Source: Actinoplanes lutulentus
GTDB taxonomy: Bacteria > Actinomycetota > Actinomycetes > Mycobacteriales > Micromonosporaceae
Reading direction: 5' to 3'
Assembly (NCBI RefSeq): GCF_003259845.1
Contig: NZ_QLMJ01000003.1
Span: 372,001-436,000 of the forward strand
DNA length: 64,000 nt
This document shows, piece after piece, positions 34,808 through 41,966 of the stretch. Both the position numbers and the translations under genes were made by a program. The notes under the pieces are model-generated. The model did not search any database and was not told the origin of the DNA. It saw only the letters and a program-made list of their open reading frames with translations. Positions within the stretch are counted from its first letter, which is position 1. Each line of letters opens with the position of its first letter.

Positions 34808-35714
34808 CGGCCGTCTCCTTCGTGGTGAAGAGCTCGGCCACCCGGTGCCGGCGCTGGTCCAGGCGGTGCAGGGACAGGTCGAGATCGCTCACCGCGCGCA
34901 GGATCTGGTCGTAAGCGGCGTCCGAGTCCAGCGGGACGAGAAGCATCCGCCCGTCGCGGGTCACGGCCATTCCCCTCTCACTCAGAGCGGCGGCCAGTTC
35001 GTCCGTACCCTCGCTGACCTCGACCGCGAGAACGTCGGAGGCCTCGGTCATGCTCGAGATGCGGTCGGCGCGAAGCAGCCGGCCGCCTTCGATCGCGATG
35101 AGCGAATCGCAGATTCGCTCGACCTCGCCGAGCAGGTGCGAACAGACGACCACGGAGATGCCGAACTCGGTGCCGATGCGGTGGATGAGCGCCAGCATGG
35201 CGTCGCGGCCAGCCGGGTCGAGGCCGTTGGTCGGCTCGTCGAGCAGCAGCAGGTCAGGGTCGTGCACGAGCGCCTGGGCCAGCTTGACCCGCTGTTTCAT
35301 GCCGGTCGAGTAACCGCCGATCTGACGGTACCGCTCCTCGTAGAGCCCGACGTGGCGCAGCGCCTCGGAGGCGCGCTCGCGGGCTGCCGTGCGAGGCAGC
35401 CCGCTCATCCGCCCCAGGTGGGTGACGAACTCGGCGGCCGAGACGTCCTGTGGCAGGCAGTCGTTTTCCGGCATGTATCCGACGCGCGCACGGACCTGGT
35501 CGGTCTGGACGACCGGGTCCAGGTCGAAGACCCGGACCGAGCCCGAGCTGGGCGCGATCAGCCCCAGCATGATCTTGATGAAAGTGCTCTTGCCGGCGCC
35601 GTTGGCGCCGACGAGCCCGATTACTCCCGCATCGACGGAGACGGTCAGGTCGGCTAGGGCGGTCACCCCGCCGCCGTACGTCTTGGTCAGCGCCTCTGTA
35701 GCGATGATGGTCAC
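34800..35714 (-). CDS. ABC transporter ATP-binding protein
   Basis: This 304-residue ATPase is the first gene of the operon. It has Walker A GLVGANGAGKSTFIKIML, the signature IGGYSTGMKQRVKLAQALVH, Walker B LLLLDEPTNGLDPAGRD and the switch His in VVVCSHLLGEVERI. The operon encodes two different ATPases and two different ABC-2 permeases in alternation, which could make one heterodimeric exporter or two. Genes of this type export drugs, lipids or peptides; nothing in the neighbourhood fixes the substrate. Expression is probably controlled through the repeats at 35761-35790. Confidence 0.93.
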   Translation of the reverse strand: MTIIATEALTKTYGGGVTALADLTVSVDAGVIGLVGANGAGKSTFIKIMLGLIAPSSGSVRVFDLDPVVQTDQVRARVGYMPENDCLPQDVSAAEFVTHLGRMSGLPRTAARERASEALRHVGLYEERYRQIGGYSTGMKQRVKLAQALVHDPDLLLLDEPTNGLDPAGRDAMLALIHRIGTEFGISVVVCSHLLGEVERICDSLIAIEGGRLLRADRISSMTEASDVLAVEVSEGTDELAAALSERGMAVTRDGRMLLVPLDSDAAYDQILRAVSDLDLSLHRLDQRRHRVAELFTTKETADV

Positions 35715-35760
35715 GGCCTCAGCCTAGAAAGGCATCGCACCCCAATGGATCCGGAAGTAA

Positions 35761-35791
35761 CCCTGAGCGCTCTCAGGGTCTCTCAGGCTCC
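35761..35791. promoter_or_regulatory. Iterated CTCAGG operator-like repeats upstream of the ABC operon
   Basis: A perfect 7-bp-arm palindrome CCCTGAG-CGCT-CTCAGGG (35761-35778) is followed by a further TCTCAGG at a 10-bp step (35780-35786). Direct repeats at helical periodicity 46-72 bp upstream of the ATG fit an OmpR-type or dimeric regulator site. Confidence 0.5.
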
Positions 35792-35802
35792 TCACAGCAA
35801 AC

Positions 35803-37125
35803 CTAACCACCGACCGCCACCTGAAAGACCGGCAACTTGCCCAGTTTGCGGTATTCACGCAGGGCGGCCGGGGTGCTGTCGACCGACGAGTTCTGCCCCT
35901 TGTGGTTGTGCGGGGTCTCGAAGTGCACCATCGCCTTGATGCCTGGATAGCGGGTGATCCCCCGGCCCACCTCACGGTAGAACCGGGCCATGTGACCCGG
36001 GTTCCGTTTCGAGAACCAGACACCCCACTCGGCGACCATCAGCGGTTTGCCGGGGTGCTTCGCGCGTACCCAGTTGTAGAAGCCGGGCCAGCCGGGCTTG
36101 CTCGCCGACCGGCGGTTGAGCAGCTCCTCGAAGCCGCCGTGACCGTAACCGGGGTCGCTGTACGAGTACGTGTCGAACCCGATCCAGTCGACCACGTCGT
36201 CGCCCGGGTACATCTGGGTGAACCAGCTCTTCGTGGTGTGCGGGACATACGCCATGTGGATCAGCACGGTCACCACGTTGGTCGCGCCCCTGGCCCGCAG
36301 CCGATTCACCACGTGCCGGAACATCGCCGCGTAATCGCGAGCCGTGTAACCGGAGCCGGGCCTCTCGCGTACCTGGTCCTCGGCCTCGTGATGGATCGCG
36401 AAGAAGAACCGTTCCCGATAGTTCTTCCGCAGATGAACAGCAAGACGATCAAGAAAGGCATCGGTACGCCGATCGCCCCGCGCGATTCCGGCCCAGGTCG
36501 TGCTCTCCGGCTTCCAGTTGAGCAGCAGGATCCGCTTGCGACCCGGCTCCCGGGAGATCGAGATCTCCTGCTCGGTCGGGAAGACCCCGTTGATCCCCCG
36601 GTGGTACGCGTGGAACACCGCCTGATGCCGCCCGGTCTTGCGCTCGAACTGGCGCAGCGCCTGAAGCCCCCGCGACTCGGTCTTGGCACCCGGGGCGACA
36701 CCCCAGAGCACCCCGCAGGTCGGTACGAGTTTGGCGCCGGCCTGGCAGCGCCGCGCCTCGACCCGGTCGGCCGCGTTCCGTACCCGCACCTGGGTGTCGT
36801 TTCCGCGCAGCACGGGGGCCTGGAACGGCCGTAGGCCCGCGCCGGGCTCGCCGGCCGAGCCCGGGCCGATTCCGCCGTACCCGTCCGGCAGCGGGGCGTA
36901 CGGCGCCTCCAGAGGGGCCAGCATGCCGGGCATCGGCACGTCAGCAGCGGGGGCGCTGGCAATCGGGGTGCTGACCGTGGGGTCACCGGGTGGGTTGTCG
37001 CGCAGGCCGAGCTGGTCGATGCCGCCGGTGAACGCCCAGGAGAGCGTGACGATCACCGACATGGCGAAGGCCGTGATCATTGCTGCCAGATGCATTAGCC
37101 GGGGTTGGGTCAGTCTCACAACCAC
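35803..37125 (-). CDS. Membrane-anchored GH26-like glycoside hydrolase
   Basis: This 440-residue protein has an uncleaved N-terminal anchor (AMITAFAMSVIVTLSWAF, residues 15-32), a Pro-rich linker to about residue 100 and a TIM-barrel domain resembling glycoside hydrolase family 26. The probable acid/base is in FFFAIHHEAED and the nucleophile in PLMVAEWGVWF. VVDWIGFDTYSYSDPGYG is the usual barrel strand in such enzymes. It is transcribed away from the polysaccharide operon that starts at 37316. It probably cuts or edits a surface polysaccharide; beta-mannan is the classic GH26 substrate, but the true substrate is unknown. The start is uncertain (GTG 37125, or ATG 37095 closer to the helix). 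Confidence 0.75.
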   Translation of the reverse strand: MVVRLTQPRLMHLAAMITAFAMSVIVTLSWAFTGGIDQLGLRDNPPGDPTVSTPIASAPAADVPMPGMLAPLEAPYAPLPDGYGGIGPGSAGEPGAGLRPFQAPVLRGNDTQVRVRNAADRVEARRCQAGAKLVPTCGVLWGVAPGAKTESRGLQALRQFERKTGRHQAVFHAYHRGINGVFPTEQEISISREPGRKRILLLNWKPESTTWAGIARGDRRTDAFLDRLAVHLRKNYRERFFFAIHHEAEDQVRERPGSGYTARDYAAMFRHVVNRLRARGATNVVTVLIHMAYVPHTTKSWFTQMYPGDDVVDWIGFDTYSYSDPGYGHGGFEELLNRRSASKPGWPGFYNWVRAKHPGKPLMVAEWGVWFSKRNPGHMARFYREVGRGITRYPGIKAMVHFETPHNHKGQNSSVDSTPAALREYRKLGKLPVFQVAVGG

Positions 37126-37315
37126 GCAGTATCAAACGAACACCCTATTTTGTCCAGAAATGACGCGAAATAATGCGTTATTGGGTTTAAGTCGTTTTCA
37201 CTGCCTCGGCCGGGCTTCTCGTCAAGAAGATCCGCAGAAGGTAGTGAGCCCATCTCGACCGACTCGATCGAGGCTGCGAAACTGTCCCCCAAGTCGGGAG
37301 CAGGGGGATGCGAAG
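37126..37315. promoter_or_regulatory. AT-rich divergent promoter region of the polysaccharide locus
   Basis: This region lies between the divergent GH26-like and APS-kinase genes. Line 37141-37200 has only 23 G/C of 60 (38 %) in an otherwise ~70 % GC window. It contains the palindrome AATAA-TGCG-TTATT (about 37168-37181) and several T-runs. This is the kind of site targeted by nucleoid proteins such as Lsr2 or by a dedicated regulator. A GGGGG ribosome-binding site precedes the GTG at 37316. Confidence 0.6.
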
Positions 37316-38836
37316 GTGAATGGTTCGGTACTGCCCGAGGACGTGCTGAGGGACGCTCCGTCCTTCACACCACGTCCGTACGAGTTGGCGGACCTCGAAC
37401 TGCTGCTCTCCGGTGCCTACACACCGCTGACCGGCTTTCTCGGACGCGCTGACCTGGTGTCTTTGTCCCGCACCGGCCGGCTGGCCGACGGCACGCCGTG
37501 GCCGGTCGCGGTCACGCTGGAGATCCCGGGTGAGCTGGCACAGACGCTGGATCCTGGTGATCCGCGGCGGCGCACGGTCGTGCTGACCGACCCCGAGGGC
37601 GCACCGGTCGCAGCGATCGAGGTGACCGACGCCTGGCAGACGGGCGTCAACCGGTTCGGCATCGGCGGCCAGGTGCGCCGGATGGGCGACGGCGGGCACG
37701 GCCCGTTCCAGCGCCTGAGGCGTACGCCGGAAGAGGTGATCGCACTGCTCCCGCCGGGCCGGGTTCTCGGCGTGATCGCCGACCGGCCGCTGCACCGGCC
37801 ACAGCTGGCGCAGATCGCGCACGCGGCCAAGACCCTCGCCGCGCACCTGCTGATCCTTGTCCCGGTGAGCGGCCCCGGACCGGACGGCCTGCCACCGGAG
37901 GCACTGGTCCGCTCGGTCTTCGCGGCCCGCGACCGGATGCCCCCGGCAACGATCGTGGCGGTGCCGTTGCTGACCCGCGGCGACGAGATGCGTGACGCGT
38001 TGCTGCGCGCGAAGGTCGCTCAGGCGTACGGAGTGACCCACGTCCTCTCCACCGAGCACACCCTCTCCGGCGCCGGAGTGCGGGTGCTGGTGCCCCGGGA
38101 GCTGGCGTACGACAACCGGGACGGCCAGTGGCGCTGGCGCGACGACATCCCGCCGCGCAACCGCCGTCTCGCGATGACGCCGGCCGAGATCGACGACCTG
38201 CTGGACCGCGGTTTCCCGCTGCCCGAGTGGCACACGCCGCCGGCCGTCGCCAAGGAACTGGCCCGGGTTCGCCCGCCGCGCCGGCACCGCGGCCTGGTGG
38301 TCTTCTTCACCGGCCTCTCCGGCTCCGGCAAGTCGACGATCGCCCGCAACCTGGCCGACGCCATGCGGGAGAACGGCGACCGGACCATCACCCTGCTCGA
38401 CGGCGACGTGGTGCGCCGCGAGCTGACCGCCGGCCTCGGCTTCAGCAAGGCCGACCGGGACGCGAACGTGCGCCGGATCGGCTGGGTCGCGGCCGAGGTG
38501 GGCCGGCACCGCGGCATGGCGGTGGCCTGCCCGATCGCACCGTACGAGGCGGCGCGCGCGGCGGCCCGCCGGATGGCGGTGGAGGCCGGAGCCGGGTTCG
38601 TCCTGGTGCACGTGGCCACCCCGCTGGAGGTCTGCGAGCGACGGGACCGCAAGGGTCTCTACGCCCGGGCACGTGCCGGGCAGCTGCGCGGGATGACCGG
38701 GATCGACGACCCGTACGAGGAGCCCGGCAACGCCGAGTTGACCATCGACACCACCACCATGACCGTGCCGGAGGCGGTCGAGGTCGTGCTGGCGCACCTG
38801 GTGGAGAACGGCTGGGTGGAGCCGAAACTGGCGTAA
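37316..38836 (+). CDS. cysC: APS kinase with degenerate ATP-sulfurylase domain (CysC-type)
   Basis: This 506-residue fusion has residues 1-320 following the ATP-sulfurylase fold and 325-500 an APS kinase. The kinase is intact: P-loop GLSGSGKST (333-341), LLDGDVVRREL (360-370), GLGFSKADRDANVRRIG, and GIDDPYEEP near the C-terminus. The sulfurylase part has lost its catalytic signatures: the usual QTRNPxHxxH reads IADRPLHRPQ (154-163) and the GRDHAG loop reads STEHTLSG (245-252). It should therefore phosphorylate APS to PAPS but probably not make APS; the first domain may be structural or regulatory. The start is GTG 37316, eight bases after GGGGG. It sits directly upstream of the operon encoding two sulfotransferases. 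Confidence 0.88.
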   Translation: MNGSVLPEDVLRDAPSFTPRPYELADLELLLSGAYTPLTGFLGRADLVSLSRTGRLADGTPWPVAVTLEIPGELAQTLDPGDPRRRTVVLTDPEGAPVAAIEVTDAWQTGVNRFGIGGQVRRMGDGGHGPFQRLRRTPEEVIALLPPGRVLGVIADRPLHRPQLAQIAHAAKTLAAHLLILVPVSGPGPDGLPPEALVRSVFAARDRMPPATIVAVPLLTRGDEMRDALLRAKVAQAYGVTHVLSTEHTLSGAGVRVLVPRELAYDNRDGQWRWRDDIPPRNRRLAMTPAEIDDLLDRGFPLPEWHTPPAVAKELARVRPPRRHRGLVVFFTGLSGSGKSTIARNLADAMRENGDRTITLLDGDVVRRELTAGLGFSKADRDANVRRIGWVAAEVGRHRGMAVACPIAPYEAARAAARRMAVEAGAGFVLVHVATPLEVCERRDRKGLYARARAGQLRGMTGIDDPYEEPGNAELTIDTTTMTVPEAVEVVLAHLVENGWVEPKLA

Positions 38837-38852
38837 ACCCATCACTCGCGGC

Positions 38853-38899
38853 AGGAGTGTGACGTTAGCCCCCTGGGGCGAAACGCCCGAAACACTCCT
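38853..38899 (+). ncRNA. Structured leader hairpin upstream of the Wzz-like gene
   Basis: Perfect 8-bp outer arms AGGAGTGT (38853-38860) and ACACTCCT (38892-38899) enclose inner mutually exclusive stems: GCCCC-CT-GGGGC and GGGCG-AAA-CGCCC. The element lies between the cysC-type stop and the ATG at 38926. It could be a terminator/antiterminator, a small riboswitch-like switch or a translational control element. No known riboswitch consensus is recognised. Confidence 0.4.
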
Positions 38900-38925
38900 A
38901 TACCCGGAAGGGCCGCCGAACTCTG

Positions 38926-40602
38926 ATGGAAGCGTCTCGTCCTGCATCCACCGATGTCTCTCAGTACCTGGGAGCGTTCCGCCGGCACTGGTGGATCGCC
39001 CTGGTGGCCACGGGTGCGGGACTGGGCGCGGGCACCGCCCTGTCACAGACCATGCCCAAGGTCTACGAGTCCTCGACCTCCGTGCTCGTCCAGTCCGTCG
39101 ACCAGGACACCAACGCCCAGGGCGGCCGCACCAAGGGTGCGGTCAACCTGGACACCGAGGCACAGCTGGTCGGCTCCGGGGCGGTGGCCGTGAAGGCGGC
39201 CACCCTGATGCGCTCCGGCCTGTCACCGATCGAGCTGGCCCGCTCGGTGTCGGTGCAGGTGCCGGCGAACACCACGGTTCTGGTGATCACCTTCAAGGCG
39301 GAGAGCCCGCAGAACGCCCAGTTCGGGTCGCACGCGTTCGCTGAGGCGTACCTGCGCAACCGTGAGGAGACCGCGCGGGCCCAGCTGGACCGGCAGATCA
39401 AGTCGCTGAATCTGAAGGTCAAGCAGCTGACCGGCGCGCTCACCGGGATCAACACGAAGCTGGCGGCCGCCGCGGCGGGCAGCTCCACCGAGAGCAACCT
39501 GCTGAGCCTGCGGAACAACTCGCAGAACCAGCTGAACTCGCTGACCGGCCGTCTGAACGAGCTGACCACCACGATGGTGGGCGGCGGCAGCATCATCAGC
39601 GACGCCCGGCTTCCGGACCGCCCGACCAGCCCGAACACGATGATCAACATCGGTACCGGCGGGATGATCGGGCTGCTGATCGGGCTCTGTCTGGCGTACC
39701 TGCGGGAGCGCTTCGACCGGCGTCTGGTCACCGCGGCCGACGTGCGGGACCGGGGCCGGGTGCCGGTACTGGCAGCACTCGACGACCGGAGCACCCCGCA
39801 CTTCGACGACGTGGTGCAGCCGTACGGTCCGGGCGGCCGGGTCTTCAACCGGCTCCGCAACGAGGTACTGGCGAGCCTGCGCGAGGGTGACCAGATCATC
39901 GTGGTCACCGGCATCAGTCGTGGATCGGCGAGCACGCTGGTCGCCGCGAACCTGGCTGCCGCGCTGGCGCGTACCGGAAGTGATGTGATCCTGATCGGGG
40001 CGCACCTGCCGGACAGCGTGGTGGACGCCGCGCCGCTGGCGCGGATGCTCGGGGTCTCGGCCATGCCGGGCCTCTCCGACCTGCTGGCCGGGCGGGTCAC
40101 GCTGGCCCGGGTGCTGCAACGCACGCCGCGCATCCCGTCGCTGCGGGTGATCACCACCGGTGGCGCCGCCACCGCCGCCGGGCTGATGCAGTCGCAGCGG
40201 CTCAAGGACACCCTGTCGGCGCTGCGTCAGCACGGTGGGTACGTGGTGATCGAAGCGCCGTCGACCAGCAGCAGCGCCGACGCGCAGAGCCTGGCGAGCC
40301 TGGCCGACGCGGCGATCCTCGCGGTCGAGCTGCGCCGGTCGCGCAATCCCGCCCTGATCGACGCGACCGAGCAGTTGCAGCGGGTCGGCACCCGCCTGCT
40401 CGGCGCGGTGGTGATGCCGAGGCTCGCGCCGATGAAGCCGGGCGACTTCGTGGCCCCGGCGGTGACCCTGGCACCGGAGGAGGGCCACACCCAGCGGCTC
40501 CAGTTCGCCGGCTCGCCCCGCCAGCGCCCCGCCGAGAGCGCCATGGACGAGACAGCCATCATCGAACGCATTCCGGGCTCCGCGGACGGCGACGAGAAGT
40601 GA
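38926..40602 (+). CDS. Wzz/Wzc-like chain-length protein with inactive kinase-like domain
   Basis: This 558-residue polysaccharide co-polymerase has helix 1 at about 22-41, an extracytoplasmic Wzz region with a coiled coil around 150-215, and helix 2 at about 241-259 after the conserved Pro-rich RLPDRPTSPN. A cytosolic BY-kinase-like domain follows. That domain lacks the ATP site: the Walker A loop reads GISRGSAST (329-337) with no Lys, and Walker A' reads LIGAHLP instead of the usual LIDADLR. There is no C-terminal Tyr cluster. It should regulate chain length by interaction with the polymerase rather than by phosphorylation. ATG 38926 follows GGAAGGG. Its stop overlaps the polymerase gene (GTGA). 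Confidence 0.87.
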   Translation: MEASRPASTDVSQYLGAFRRHWWIALVATGAGLGAGTALSQTMPKVYESSTSVLVQSVDQDTNAQGGRTKGAVNLDTEAQLVGSGAVAVKAATLMRSGLSPIELARSVSVQVPANTTVLVITFKAESPQNAQFGSHAFAEAYLRNREETARAQLDRQIKSLNLKVKQLTGALTGINTKLAAAAAGSSTESNLLSLRNNSQNQLNSLTGRLNELTTTMVGGGSIISDARLPDRPTSPNTMINIGTGGMIGLLIGLCLAYLRERFDRRLVTAADVRDRGRVPVLAALDDRSTPHFDDVVQPYGPGGRVFNRLRNEVLASLREGDQIIVVTGISRGSASTLVAANLAAALARTGSDVILIGAHLPDSVVDAAPLARMLGVSAMPGLSDLLAGRVTLARVLQRTPRIPSLRVITTGGAATAAGLMQSQRLKDTLSALRQHGGYVVIEAPSTSSSADAQSLASLADAAILAVELRRSRNPALIDATEQLQRVGTRLLGAVVMPRLAPMKPGDFVAPAVTLAPEEGHTQRLQFAGSPRQRPAESAMDETAIIERIPGSADGDEK

Positions 40603-41966
40603 CAACGGTCGCGGCGGTTCCATTCGCCGGGCCGGCCCACCGCAGCGTCAAGAACCGCTCTCTGCCGGCCTGGCCGGTCGCCGGCATCCTGCTGCTCTAC
40701 CCGCTCTGGTGGGCGCTCGGCCTGGGCGTGCTGATCTTTCCGCTGATGGCGGCGCCGATGCTGTTCATGCTGGTGCGCCGCCGTGCGGCCGGGCGGCCGC
40801 TGCGCCTGCCACCCGGTTTCGCCTGGTGGGCGATCTTCCTGATCGCGGTGGTGGTCAGCGTCGCGGCGCTCGGCGCCGACCCGGCCGGCACGGTGGCGGA
40901 ACGGGCGAGCGCCCGGCTTCCAGCCGTCGCCTACAAGCTTTCGATGTACCTCTCGCTCACCGTTCTGCTGATCTACGCCGGCAACCTCACCGAGGCGGAA
41001 TTGTCCCGCCATCGTTTGGTACGCCTTCTCGGCGGCATGTTCGTCCTGACCGTGGCCGGCGGCCTGCTCGGCATGGTGGCCGGCAATTTCGAGTTCACCT
41101 CGCCGGTCGAGTGGCTGCTGCCCACAGGTGTCCGGAGCAAAGGTTTCGTGCGGTCGCTGGTGCACCCGTACGCCGCGCAGATCATGGACCTGGTCGGCGG
41201 GGAGAAACCGCGACCGGCCGCGCCGTGGGGTTACACAAACACCTGGGGCAACAACTTCTGCCTGCTGGCCGGATTCATGCTGGTGGCCGCCTGGGCCAGC
41301 CGCAGCGCCGGCAAGAAAGCCCTCGCGCTGCTCTGCGTCGCGATCTCGATCATCCCGGCGGTGGCGTCGCTCAACCGGGGCCTGTGGATCGGCATCGGCG
41401 TGCTTGTCGCGTACGTCGCGATCCGGTACGTCCTGGCCGGCCGGCTCTGGATCATCGCAGCGGTGCTGGTGGCGGGCGGCGCGCTGTGGGCCGCCATGGT
41501 CGCCACCCCGCTCGGCACGACCGTGCAGGCCCGCCTCGACAACGGCAAGTCCAACGGGGTCCGCTCGTTCCTCATCGAGAAGGCCGTCGAGGGTTTCGTC
41601 GCGTCACCGGTGATCGGGTACGGCGGCACCCGGAACACCCTCGGCGGGCGCAACTCGATCACGGTCGGCGAGAGCGCCGGATGCGAGCGCTGCGGCAACT
41701 TCACGGTGGGCGGCAACGGACAGATCTGGCAGTTGCTCTACTCGCACGGCGCGGTGGGCACTGTCGGATATCTCGGCTTCTTCGGGTACGGCCTATGGCG
41801 TTTCCGCCGCGACCGGAGCCCGATCGGGGTGGCCGCGAGCGGCGCGATCGTCACCTCGTTCTCGGCGATGCTCTGGTACAACTCCCTGGTCACCCCCCTT
41901 GCCTTCATGGTTCTGGCGTACGCGCTGCTCTGGCGCGACTGGATCGAGGGGAACGACCGAACATGA
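40599..41966 (+). CDS. O-antigen ligase / Wzy-type polymerase
   Basis: This 455-residue polytopic membrane protein has about 10-12 helices and one large extracytoplasmic loop near residues 300-380 (ARLDNGKSNGVRSFLIEKA; SPVIGYGGTRNTLGG; GNGQIWQLLYSHGAVGTVGY), which matches the O-antigen ligase/polymerase family (PF04932). It should polymerise flipped repeat units or attach the chain to an acceptor. The loop holds two Cys (CERCGN). The start is GTG 40599, overlapping the Wzz-like stop by 4 bp; its own stop overlaps the next gene by 4 bp (ATGA). Confidence 0.88.
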   Translation: MTTVAAVPFAGPAHRSVKNRSLPAWPVAGILLLYPLWWALGLGVLIFPLMAAPMLFMLVRRRAAGRPLRLPPGFAWWAIFLIAVVVSVAALGADPAGTVAERASARLPAVAYKLSMYLSLTVLLIYAGNLTEAELSRHRLVRLLGGMFVLTVAGGLLGMVAGNFEFTSPVEWLLPTGVRSKGFVRSLVHPYAAQIMDLVGGEKPRPAAPWGYTNTWGNNFCLLAGFMLVAAWASRSAGKKALALLCVAISIIPAVASLNRGLWIGIGVLVAYVAIRYVLAGRLWIIAAVLVAGGALWAAMVATPLGTTVQARLDNGKSNGVRSFLIEKAVEGFVASPVIGYGGTRNTLGGRNSITVGESAGCERCGNFTVGGNGQIWQLLYSHGAVGTVGYLGFFGYGLWRFRRDRSPIGVAASGAIVTSFSAMLWYNSLVTPLAFMVLAYALLWRDWIEGNDRT

